From positions 1 through 56,857 of the forward strand of contig CACYYH010000005.1 in assembly GCA_902778565.1 (NCBI GenBank): a stretch of DNA of 56,857 nt, in the 5' to 3' direction. A program made the translations under genes and the position numbers. Origin of the DNA: an uncultured Eubacteriales bacterium (GTDB lineage: Bacteria; Bacillota; Clostridia; Peptostreptococcales; Anaerovoracaceae). Below are positions 35,952 through 44,077 of the stretch, one piece after another. Position 1 is the stretch's first letter. Each line of letters starts with the position of its first letter. The notes below the pieces were generated by a model. That model saw nothing but the letters and a program-made list of their open reading frames with translations, did not search any database and was not told where the DNA came from.

Positions 35952-36193
35952 TCGCAATATATGTAACTCAGAATTTTCCGCAGCGCCGGTACTTAGCGAT
36001 CGCCAAGCAGCACCAGCAGCTGGCGTTTCCAGCCCGCCTTTGGCGGTATACGTGCAAAAGTATGTCTGCGGAAGCATACTTGTATGGTGACGCAGATATA
36101 CTTTTGTGCGTATGCAGTCGCGAAGCGACCCGGAAACGCCGGATACGCTGCGCGAGGACTAAGCGCGAGCGCTTCTGAGTTACATATATTACG
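35952..36193. repeat. rod-like inverted repeat, element 2
   Basis: The outer arms AATATATGTAACTCAGAA (from 35956) and TTCTGAGTTACATATATT (ending 36190) are perfectly complementary. Nested pairs are GGCGTTTCC/GGAAACGCC (36022-36030, 36132-36140) and a 23-base inner arm (36048-36070 with 36091-36113, 20 of 23 matching). The sequences at 35977-36000 and 36146-36159 are identical to those in element 1. It lies between the mtbB terminator and the corrinoid activator gene. An ORF reading at 35993-36217 is an artefact of the palindrome. Confidence 0.82.
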
Positions 36194-36217
36194 AGCTGTC
36201 ACTCTTCTAAAAAACAA

Positions 36218-36248
36218 AGGGTGATAAATCTCCTTGACTTACCACCCT
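36218..36248 (-). terminator. terminator of the mttC-mttB-mtbB operon
   Basis: The stem AGGGTG(A)TAA / TTA(C)CACCCT is followed on the minus strand by TTGTTTTTT. Confidence 0.75.
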
Positions 36249-36300
36249 GTTGCTTGTGTGTTATTAGTAGATTGAATTCAGGTCATCTAAGTCAGTTCTC

Positions 36301-37707
36301 TTATTTCAGTCCTGCCCTCTCCTTGAACCTTTCAACGGAGTTGATCTTGATGTCGAGAACTTCAGCGATCCTGAACTTAGCCGCCATGCCGTTATTTTCT
36401 TCTTTGCAAGGCTCTACGTGGCAAAGGCCCAGTCCCATATCTCTTCTGACATCGGACATTGTTACTACGTCGCATAATTCTTCGACGGTTACACCGAGCT
36501 TAGAAGCCACATACGCTTTCGCTTCGTCGATCTTCATCTTCTTAGCGAGCTGCATTCTGAGTACCATGTCACCTGCAGTACGTACTCCACCCATGCCAGC
36601 GCAAATAGCGTGTGTTGCCTCCTGGCCCAAAGGATCACCTACGCCTACCTAGAAGCCGTCGATCTTGCCCAGTTCGACCAGAGCCTTGTCAGCTCTTGAC
36701 ATTACGTCGACGGGCATGATCTCTACCATCGGGATACCGCAAACTCCCATACCTACGTCAGCGTGTACGGGGATGTTTGCAACCTTGGTGCAAGCCTGCA
36801 CGAAGGTTATAACTCTTGCCATGTTCCATGCAAAGGATTTGTTGCAGTTGGTGTTTACTACGAGACCGAAAATCGAAGCTCCGGCCTGCTCAGCAAGCTT
36901 TACCTGATCATGAGGATAAAGACCTGCAAGACGCTTGCCGTTGTATTTCAGTCTGCCGTGCATACCGAGAACGAATTCGCCTGCCATACCGATCTCAACG
37001 GGGAAATCAGGATACTTGGAAGTGATGGCTTCACAAGCCTTGAGCGCTGCAAGGAAATCAGCGTCTCCTGCTGCTCCGCAGGTATCAAGGTTCATTCCGT
37101 CAGCTCCTACGTCGTAAGCCTGGTCGGCAACGTAGCAGATATCCTTGATGGAATATTCCACAGCCTCTTCCTGAGCTGCAAGGGCTTCCTTGATCTTTCC
37201 GTCGGGAAGAAGTGTTGCCCAGTTTCCTGCAGGGCCGTCCGGCTGGGTATAGAATCCCAGGTCAGGCATGCCGCCGAAAAGCAGAGGCATAGTGGTAACA
37301 TTAAGAGCCTGCTTGAGAGCGCCTGCATCACGTTTGGCAACTCCTTTAGCGGTCTTATAGTTGTAGTCGGTGTTTCCGATATCAACGGAATCGCATCCAA
37401 GACATCTCTCATAGATAAGAGTTTCCATTTCCTTAGGAAGCGGCATCTGGGACTTGACGTTGATCTTGTATCCGCCGGAGTCATTTGTATTGACTATCTC
37501 TTTTCCGGGCTCAACACCAACTACGCCACCGGGCATCGTGATGATCTCATAGAGGCGCTCGAAATCCTCTTCTGACATGGGATCGATCTTGCCGCGCTTT
37601 ACAGCATCGGCCATACCTTCCCTCATATCAGCGCGGATCTCATCCTCTGTCATGAAGACCAGAGAACCATCGCCCATACGGCTCTGATATTTCTTTTCTT
37701 CTGCCAT
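36301..37707 (-). CDS. mtbB: dimethylamine:corrinoid methyltransferase MtbB with in-frame amber (pyrrolysine)
   Basis: A 468-residue protein when TAG at 36651-36649 (codon 353) is read as pyrrolysine. Both sides are collinear with archaeal MtbB (467 aa, Pyl near 356). Upstream reads GKIDGF, the amber codon, then VGVGDPLGQEATHAICAGMG with no frameshift. The terminal stop is TAA. The enzyme moves one methyl group from dimethylamine to the Co(I) corrinoid of its partner protein, leaving methylamine. AAGGAAAG precedes the ATG. No dedicated mtbC lies next to it; MttC or the corrinoid protein at 54.6 kb could serve. Confidence 0.94.
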
Positions 37708-37740
37708 ATCGTCTTTCCTTTCTTAAAAATGATATAGTAA

Positions 37741-39228
37741 TTATCTCTGTTTAGCTTTGAACTTAGCCAGTTCTTCAGCTTCCCTCTCACCATCCTCAAC
37801 GATGTTGTGGATAGCTCTCTGAATATCTTCAGGAAGAGGTTCGGGATGATAATTCTCCAGAATGTCGATAGCCTTGGCGTGAGCAGCTTCAGTCATGGTC
37901 ATTGAACCCTTCTTCTCCCAGGTCTCTCTCTGTGTACGGTCGATGTACTTGGTGGTTGAAAGTTCTTTTCTCATGTACTTAAGAGTATGTCTTGTAGCCA
38001 GATAGTTGTTGGCAGGACCTACCTCCTTGATAACGTCCAGTGCCAGTGTGTCTTTGTTGACGGGGATACCGTATTCCAGTCTCCTTGACATTCTTGCGAT
38101 CTCCGCGTCACAAAGTAACTGCTCATAGCTCATTGTCATACCCATTTCCATCATTCCCATACCGTAGATCAGGTTGGAACCTGCCATTGCGGGGATGACG
38201 TTGGTGATTGTCTTTTCATGTCCGAGCTGGACATCGAAACATTTGCTGTCCGCCTACGTGCCGCCTACATTAGTGGGTATTCCGTAATAGTGTCCGATCT
38301 GGCCTACTGCCGCGGAGCACATTGCATGCTCGGGAGCGCCTACCGGAGACTGCGCGGTCTTCATGTCCATTATGGTAGTTGACGTACCATAGAGGATGGG
38401 ATTTCCGGGATTCAGGATCTGTGATAAGGTGATTCCGGAAAGGATCTCAGCGTTGGTGCAAACCAGCGTACCTGCCATTGTAGCCGGAGTGGTGGCTCCG
38501 CAGAGTCCCATGGAAAGGATGTCGATGGGAAGTCCGTACTTGGCTGAAAGCCTGATGATGGAGGTCTCATTTTCATTTACTTCCAGAGGGCTGTTGGGGC
38601 ATGCACCCATGGTGATGATGGGTCTTTCCCTCAGCTTATCATATCCGCCCTGGATAAGGGCAGCCATATCGATGAATCTCTGTGTGTTCTTGACACCTTC
38701 AAGGTCGTGAGCGAAGTTCTTGGTAAGGTTATTGAGAACTACCTCAGCTTCGTGAAGGGATCTTACCTTCTGGTTTACGTCTCCTGCGGTTACCGCGATG
38801 GAGAAGCAGTTGATCTCGGGAATAGCGTCGATGAATCTTGCTACGTTACCGAGGTCTTCCTTGGTGGATTCTCTCAGTTCTCCTGTGTAAGGGTCAAAGA
38901 TGAACACGCCGGTTCCGAAGTTCTTGTAGCAGACCTTCTTGCCTCCCAGAACGGTATCGTTCTTGGGATCTCTTCCGCAAAGAGTGATCTCTGCGGGAGT
39001 GGATTCGATGGCATCGTTTACCAGTCCCTTGGGGAATCTTACTCTGTCTATCTCATAGTCTACTTCGCAGCCTGCACCTTCCAGAATTTCAAGAGCTTCC
39101 TTGCCGTGCATCTGTACGCCGTAATCATGCATAAGGTCCAGAGTCGCTTCGTGGATGGCATCGAGATCCTCATTGGTCAGAACATGATAGCCGAGCATGT
39201 CGTTATCATATTGAAATTTCTTGCTCAT
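37741..39228 (-). CDS. mttB: trimethylamine:corrinoid methyltransferase MttB with in-frame amber (pyrrolysine)
   Basis: A 495-residue TIM-barrel protein when TAG at 38256-38254 (codon 325) is read as pyrrolysine. The length equals archaeal MttB. The context is IPTNVGGT, amber, then ADSKCFDVQLGHEKTITNVI in the same frame. Homologues lacking Pyl (MtgB) use glycine betaine; the amber codon marks a true trimethylamine enzyme. It demethylates trimethylamine to dimethylamine and methylates MttC. It lies 31 bases after mttC and 33 before mtbB, with GGAGAG before the ATG. The terminal stop is TAA. Confidence 0.95.
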
Positions 39229-39259
39229 GATTCACTCTCCTGTTAAGTCTGACGGCTGC

Positions 39260-39907
39260 TTAGTTGTTTGCAAGCCAGTCCATAATGAAGTTAACTGTAT
39301 CGGATGCGTCTTCACAATACTGGTCAGCGCCGATCTTCTCAGCCCATCTTCCTGTTACGGGAGCTCCGCCTACCATTGTCTTTACCTTGTCACGGATACC
39401 TGCTTCCTTGAGTGCTTCCTCGATATCCTTCTGAACGGTCATGGTAGTAGTAAGAAGTGCTGATGAACCTACGAATTCAGCATTGTTTTCGATAGCTGCG
39501 TCAACGAAGTTCTGAGCAGGAACTTCTCTTCCGAGGTCAACGACTTTAACTCCATTGGTCTTAACGAGAGATGCTACGATACCCTTGCCGATGTCGTGTA
39601 CGTCACCTTCAACGGTACCGATAACAAGTGTGCCCTTCTGCTGTACCTGGGACATATCCATCTTGCCTTCGATCTCTTCGGATACGGTCTTCATGACCTC
39701 TGTAGCGAAGATGAGCTCAGGAAGGAAAATTTCGCCCATACCGAACTGGTCGCCCAGCTCTTTCATGCCGGCACTGTAGCCCTGGGTAAGTAATTCTACC
39801 AGGTCAAGGCCTTCCGCTTCTGCTTCTTCAAGCGCTTCCATCGCCATATCTTCATCTGCTTCGATGATGGAATCTTTGGCCTTCTCGTAAATTGCTTCTT
39901 TTGCCAT
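39260..39907 (-). CDS. mttC: methylamine corrinoid protein MttC
   Basis: A 215-residue cobalamin-binding protein. A helical cap (residues 1-90) is followed by a Rossmann B12 domain with DVHDIGK; His104 should be the lower cobalt ligand. The GSSALLTTTM and VGGAPVTGRWAEKIGADQY blocks line the nucleotide tail. ATG 39907 follows GGAGGAAATTAAT; the TTG five codons upstream is rejected. It is the first gene of the mttC-mttB-mtbB operon. Confidence 0.95.
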   Translation of the reverse strand: MAKEAIYEKAKDSIIEADEDMAMEALEEAEAEGLDLVELLTQGYSAGMKELGDQFGMGEIFLPELIFATEVMKTVSEEIEGKMDMSQVQQKGTLVIGTVEGDVHDIGKGIVASLVKTNGVKVVDLGREVPAQNFVDAAIENNAEFVGSSALLTTTMTVQKDIEEALKEAGIRDKVKTMVGGAPVTGRWAEKIGADQYCEDASDTVNFIMDWLANN

Positions 39908-40290
39908 ATTAATTTCCTCCAAAACAATAATTTATATGCTTCTTTTCATCCAAAATAGTATACTTTCACATACTACGCTATTATTATACTACTTTTTTAA
40001 CAACCTTTGTACAACGTAAAACGCGATTAGTTTGCAATAGTTTTTCATTTTATTGCCATATATCCGCCATGGCAATCCGGTGATTTCAATATATCTAAGC
40101 CGAATTATAATTACCTTGCTCAAAAGCAAAATAACCCGCCTTGGTGCAATATAGTTCAGCAAAATAGCAACTTAATTTTATATTTTGTAAACAAATTATT
40201 ATATAATTATAGTAAAATATTATTGTAGGCTTTAAGTCTGCGCGTTAAGCGCAACTTAATTCAATTTAAGACAATACACAGGTGATTTTT
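39908..40290. promoter_or_regulatory. divergent control region between mttC and the mtbA-like gene
   Basis: This AT-rich stretch has no gene. Leftward, TATAAT (minus, 39983-39988) is followed by the inverted repeat TAGTAT-N8-ATACTA (39956-39975), positioned like a repressor site around the transcript start. Rightward, TTGTAA (40185-40190) and TATAGT (40208-40213) are 17 bases apart. GCAACTTAATT occurs twice (40167-40177 and 40251-40261), once on each side of that promoter. Confidence 0.55.
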
Positions 40291-41655
40291 ATGGGTAAAG
40301 AATTAATTTTAAAAACACTCAGACACGAAAAGACAGACGACATCCCATGGGTACCCTTTGCCGGCGTTCATGCAGGTAAGTTAAAAGGCTACACTGCGCA
40401 GGAACTTCTGACCGACGAGGATAAGCTTGTCGAGTCCCTGCTGGAAGTCCACAAACTGTACTCACCGGACGGCATGCCCATCATGTTCGATCTTCAGATC
40501 GAAGCAGAGATCCTGGGCTGCGAGCTGAAGTGGGCAAAGGACAACCCGCCTTCAGTTAAATCACATCCCTGGGAAGGCCCCAATAAGGAGATCCCCTGCA
40601 CATGCAAGATCCCTACAGAGGAAAGCGGCAGGATCCCCATGATCTTAAGAACCATGAGAAGAGTCAAGGAAGCAGTCGGCGAAGACACTGCCCTCTATGG
40701 ACTCATCTGCGGTCCTTTCACTCTCGCTTCCCACTTAAGAGGAACTGAGATCTTCATGGACATGGTAAGCGATCCTGAATACACCAAGGCTCTCGTAGGA
40801 TACTGCGCACAGGTAGCCATAGAAATGTCCAGAATGTACATCGATGCAGGCATGGACGTTATCGCTGTGGTAGACCCTCTGGTTTCACAGATCTCCCCTA
40901 AGATGATCAAGAAACTCTTATCAGAGAGCTTCACCGCAGTATTCGACTACATCAGATCCCGCGGTGCATACTCCTCCTTCTTCGTATGCGGAAATGCTAC
41001 AAAGCAGATCGAGGTAATGTGCGAGATGGGACCTGACGGCATCTCCATCGACGAGAACGTCAACATGCCTAAGGCCAAGGAAGTAACCGACAGATTCAAC
41101 ATCACCCTCGGAGGAAACATTCCTCTTACCACAACCATGCTCTTCGGAAACCAGCAGGACAACATGAAGTGCGTTGTTGATCTTATCGATTCCGTAAGAG
41201 AAGTATCCGACGGAAACTTCATCATCAGTCCGGGCTGCGACATGCCTTACGACACTCCTATCGAGAACACCGTTGCCTGCGCTCAGGCAGTTAAGCATCT
41301 GGATTCCACCAGAGAGCTCATCAAGAACTACGAGACCGTAGTGGATACCTCAAACGTTGAGATCCCCGACTACGCAAACTCCGATAAAGTCATCGTAGAG
41401 CTCTTCCTGCTGGATCCCGACCAGTGCGCAGCATGCTTCTACATGAGAGCCGCAGTTGAGGACATCTATGATGAGATCAAGGACTACGCCGAGTACAGAG
41501 TATACAAGTACTGCGTCAAGGAAGACATCCCCAGATACGTCAAGATGGGTATGACAAACCTTCCTACCATGACCATCAACGGCGAGCAGAGATTCATCTC
41601 ACTGATCCCTTCCAAGGAAGAACTCATAGCTGCTATCAAAGAATACGTCAAATAA
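40291..41655 (+). CDS. MtbA-like methylcorrinoid methyltransferase with thioredoxin-like C-terminal domain
   Basis: A 454-residue protein. Residues 1-345 are of the uroporphyrinogen decarboxylase/MtaA-MtbA family, which moves methyl groups from methylcorrinoid to a thiol or pterin. In MtbA the zinc is held by His-X-Cys and a distal Cys. Here the motif is Phe231-Val-Cys233 with Cys316 (SPGCDMPY), so the His is replaced by Phe. Residues 365-454 form an added thioredoxin-like domain (CAAC at 379-382; LPTMTING with cis-Pro). Bacteria lack coenzyme M, so the acceptor is probably tetrahydrofolate; that is inferred. CAGGTG precedes the ATG. It overlaps cobW by one base. Confidence 0.87.
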   Translation: MGKELILKTLRHEKTDDIPWVPFAGVHAGKLKGYTAQELLTDEDKLVESLLEVHKLYSPDGMPIMFDLQIEAEILGCELKWAKDNPPSVKSHPWEGPNKEIPCTCKIPTEESGRIPMILRTMRRVKEAVGEDTALYGLICGPFTLASHLRGTEIFMDMVSDPEYTKALVGYCAQVAIEMSRMYIDAGMDVIAVVDPLVSQISPKMIKKLLSESFTAVFDYIRSRGAYSSFFVCGNATKQIEVMCEMGPDGISIDENVNMPKAKEVTDRFNITLGGNIPLTTTMLFGNQQDNMKCVVDLIDSVREVSDGNFIISPGCDMPYDTPIENTVACAQAVKHLDSTRELIKNYETVVDTSNVEIPDYANSDKVIVELFLLDPDQCAACFYMRAAVEDIYDEIKDYAEYRVYKYCVKEDIPRYVKMGMTNLPTMTINGEQRFISLIPSKEELIAAIKEYVK

Positions 41656-42572
41656 TGATCAAACTCATAATGCTCACCGGTTTCCTCGGATCCGGTAAGA
41701 CCACCTTGCTTCAAAAATTAATAGATGAGTATGCCGGTCACAGGATCGGCGTACTCATCAATGAGTTTGGTGCAGTCAGCATAGACTCGGAACTTGTAGA
41801 AGGAAACGGCATAGACATGACCGAACTCTCCAACGGTTCCATTTTCTGCGCCTGCCTTAAGGATAAATTCGTAGAAGCTCTGGTGGAGTTGTCGGGAAAA
41901 GACATCGACTATCTCTTCATTGAAGCATCAGGCCTGGCTGACCCTGCCAACATGGAAGACATACTGAAGGGACTGGAGAAACATCTTGACAGAAGATATG
42001 ACTATGTCCATTCCGTATGCATCGTGGACAGCACAAGCTATCCTGACCTCATCGAAGTACTGGAATCTCTCGATCATCAGGTGGTATTCAGCGACATCAT
42101 CATCCTCAACAAGGCCGATCTCGTTACAGAAGACGTTATCGATAGCATAAAGACTGATATCTATGAAAGAAATCCCGATGCTCGTGTGGAGGAAGCCTCC
42201 TATTGCAACGTCGGTATAAGGGAACTCATAGACGCACCTTCCGGACTCATGGGAAGAGTCGGAGAGACCACCAATACCTTTGAATCCAGACCTCAGACTC
42301 TGGTTCTCAAGGGAAGAGGCATCGTTCCCATCGATGAGCTGGAACCCTTTATAAAGGAGATAGCGGCCTCAACCTACAGGATCAAAGGTTTCTTAGAGAC
42401 CGATAAAGGTCCTGTGAGACTTGACTGCGTAGGAGAAAAGATACTCATAGAACCTTGGGAAAGAGAACTCAGGGAAGCAAAGGTCGTGGTGATATCGTCC
42501 ATCGGCATCCGTATCGTGAGCGTCATCACATCTGCTATGACCAAATATCTGAAAGGAAGTATATCACTTTGA
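41655..42572 (+). CDS. CobW/COG0523-type GTPase, metal or cofactor chaperone
   Basis: A 305-residue G3E-family GTPase. Walker A is GFLGSGKTT (9-17); NKAD and ESASGLADP-like switch segments are present. The metal-binding CxCC motif of the family appears as Cys65-Ala-Cys67-Leu68, one Cys short. A C-terminal CobW_C domain follows. In this operon it might insert zinc into the MtbA-like enzyme or help load corrinoid. Start ATG 41655 shares a base with the preceding stop (TAATG). Confidence 0.87.
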   Translation: MIKLIMLTGFLGSGKTTLLQKLIDEYAGHRIGVLINEFGAVSIDSELVEGNGIDMTELSNGSIFCACLKDKFVEALVELSGKDIDYLFIEASGLADPANMEDILKGLEKHLDRRYDYVHSVCIVDSTSYPDLIEVLESLDHQVVFSDIIILNKADLVTEDVIDSIKTDIYERNPDARVEEASYCNVGIRELIDAPSGLMGRVGETTNTFESRPQTLVLKGRGIVPIDELEPFIKEIAASTYRIKGFLETDKGPVRLDCVGEKILIEPWERELREAKVVVISSIGIRIVSVITSAMTKYLKGSISL

Positions 42573-42952
42573 CCGGCACTGAAATGTTATGCTCCTGCAA
42601 AGGAGGAAATCTTGACAAATTCCTGCAGCCACACATCCTTCTTATCTTATCCAAAAAAGAGATGTACGGGCTGGAGATAATAAACGAGCTTGAGAAAAAG
42701 CCCATGTTCATGGACCGTAGACCGGATCCTACAGGTGTATACAGATATCTGAAGAAGATGGAAGACGACGGCCAGCTCCGGTCAGAGATGAAATCGCCTG
42801 ATAATAATGCAAAGGCCAGAAAGGTTTACTCAATCACAGATTACGGCAGGCACTGCCTTGCAAACTGGACTGTGGCTCTCGGACAATATTCCGTTGATAT
42901 CATCGGACTCGTAAGCGAGATCGAAGACGTCCTTGAAAGAAAATCAAAGTAA
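42569..42952 (+). CDS. PadR-family transcriptional regulator
   Basis: A 127-residue winged-helix protein of the PadR type (HILLILSKKEMYGLEIINEL; TGVYRYLKKMEDDGQL), lacking the long C-terminal helices of some PadR members. TTG 42569 overlaps the cobW stop (TTGA) and has AAAGGAAG about 9 bases upstream; the ATG at 42584 has no ribosome site, so TTG is preferred. CSCKGG near the N-terminus could sense redox or metal. It likely regulates this operon or the DUF5714 gene. Confidence 0.8.
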   Translation: MTGTEMLCSCKGGNLDKFLQPHILLILSKKEMYGLEIINELEKKPMFMDRRPDPTGVYRYLKKMEDDGQLRSEMKSPDNNAKARKVYSITDYGRHCLANWTVALGQYSVDIIGLVSEIEDVLERKSK

Positions 42953-42981
42953 CCCAAGCCGGTTATATTTTTACCCGTCTA

Positions 42982-42996
42982 TTAGACTAAGTCTAA
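42982..42996. promoter_or_regulatory. palindrome TTAGAC-N3-GTCTAA, copy 1
   Basis: A perfect 6-bp inverted repeat 30 bases after the padR stop. The same palindrome lies at the promoter of the DUF5714 gene (43979-43993). The pair brackets that gene. Confidence 0.6.
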
Positions 42997-43057
42997 CAAA
43001 CTTACCCCATAATCACCTTTAGCAGAATAAACTACACATATACGATAATATTTAAAA

Positions 43058-43080
43058 AAGCCGGAATTATTTCCGGCTTT
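43058..43080 (-). terminator. bidirectional terminator at the end of the DUF5714 gene
   Basis: The stem AAGCCGGA / TTCCGGCTT contains the gene's TAA in its loop, with A and T runs outside. It can serve both the padR and DUF5714 transcripts. Confidence 0.8.
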
Positions 43081-43957
43081 TGATATACCCTATTACGGAA
43101 CCGGCGTTGAAATAGTCGCCGTTTTCTATTTTATGGGTGAGGTATCCGTCGCACCCTGCGGTGAATTCTATGACTTTCTTGTCGGCTTCTGCCTCGCAGA
43201 TCACTTCGTCCTTCTTTACGAAAGCTCCGTCCGGCTTTTCCCAGTTTATGTAGCAGGTGCTTTCAGCCATGTCCACGGGTTCATACTGGCAGGCGCAGTC
43301 CTTTGCAGGATCCTTTTTAGGCATCATCTGCCCGGGAACTGTAATGGGACAACCTTCCTCAGAGTTCCTCGGATGCCTTTCAAAGAACGGACAGTTGATT
43401 TTCAGGCACTCTTTGTTCTGATCTGAGTATTTGCAGATCAGTGCTTCATTGAACTTGATGTTCAGATCCAGTTTTTCATTGATATAAGGCACAGCTTCCA
43501 TCAGGGACAGATAGCAGGTGCGTTTGCAGCAGCGCGGTCCTCCGTAACTTGAGACCCTTATGAGGCAGCGTCCTGTAAGTTCATTGGCCCACTTCCAGTT
43601 CTCAACGGAAAGCGGTGAGGCGCTGGTGTATACCGACATGAATATTCCTGCGCCTACGGACGAGCCGCAGTTTCCCATGTTGCCGCAGACTCCTCCGGGT
43701 ACATTCTTTGCTCTTGCCTCAGCCAGATCCAGCCATTCCCTGAGTTTGTCTTCTTTATAGTATTTCTCCATGGCTGCCATCGTCAGAAGAACTGCAGGCA
43801 CTATAAAGTGATGGTAAGGGCAGTGTATAATAACGCCTTCGGTATCCATAAGGATATTGATGAGCTCGTCCGCTCTGGAAACCGAACGCTCCTTTAAAGC
43901 TTTCACACACTCGTCTTTGAGTCTGTCATATACTTCCTGTTTAAGTTCAAATGCCAT
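43067..43957 (-). CDS. DUF5714 Cys-rich protein with C-terminal lipoyl/biotinyl-like domain
   Basis: A 296-residue protein of unknown function. Residues 1-215 match DUF5714 in style and are rich in Cys (VPGGVCGNMGNCGSSVGAG; GPRCCKRTCY; CPFFERHP; CACQYEP), enough for several Fe-S or zinc sites. The last 70 residues form a lipoyl-like hammerhead (EADKKVIEF, DGYLTHKIENGDYFNAG) with a candidate modified Lys. ATG 43957 follows AGGAGAG. It has its own promoter with a palindromic operator. Position between the methylamine and glycyl-radical genes suggests a redox or carrier role, but that is only inferred. Confidence 0.75.
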   Translation of the reverse strand: MAFELKQEVYDRLKDECVKALKERSVSRADELINILMDTEGVIIHCPYHHFIVPAVLLTMAAMEKYYKEDKLREWLDLAEARAKNVPGGVCGNMGNCGSSVGAGIFMSVYTSASPLSVENWKWANELTGRCLIRVSSYGGPRCCKRTCYLSLMEAVPYINEKLDLNIKFNEALICKYSDQNKECLKINCPFFERHPRNSEEGCPITVPGQMMPKKDPAKDCACQYEPVDMAESTCYINWEKPDGAFVKKDEVICEAEADKKVIEFTAGCDGYLTHKIENGDYFNAGSVIGYIKSRK

Positions 43958-43978
43958 GATTTCTCTCCTATCCATCAA

Positions 43979-44021
43979 TTAGACTTTGTCTAATAATAGC
44001 ATATTTTCCGCAGTATTACAA
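43979..44021 (-). promoter_or_regulatory. promoter and palindromic operator of the DUF5714 gene
   Basis: TTGTAA (44016-44021), 17-base spacer, TATTAT (43993-43998) on the minus strand. TTAGAC-TTT-GTCTAA (43979-43993) begins right at the -10, an ideal place for repression. Confidence 0.7.
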
Positions 44022-44037
44022 TCTTTATCACAAGAAA

Positions 44038-44066
44038 AAAGAGCATGCGCAAAGCACATGCTCTTT
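44038..44066 (-). terminator. terminator of the glycyl-radical operon
   Basis: The stem AAAGAGCATG / CATGCTCTTT is followed by A/T-rich sequence 12 bases after the activase stop. Confidence 0.8.
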
Positions 44067-44077
44067 ACTGATCTTTT

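Noticed and set aside
35993..36217. Small ORF in the gap before the corrinoid activator gene
   Set aside because: It lies wholly within the inverted-repeat element 2, has no ribosome binding site and reads as palindrome-derived low-information sequence.
36301..39228. mttB and mtbB as pseudogenes broken by stop codons
   Set aside because: Each has a single in-frame TAG at the family's pyrrolysine position, lengths match the archaeal enzymes, and tRNA-Pyl and PylS genes are adjacent.
39908..40290. Cobalamin riboswitch upstream of the corrinoid genes
   Set aside because: No GCCACTG-type B12 box or matching structure could be found in this gap or upstream of the second corrinoid gene.
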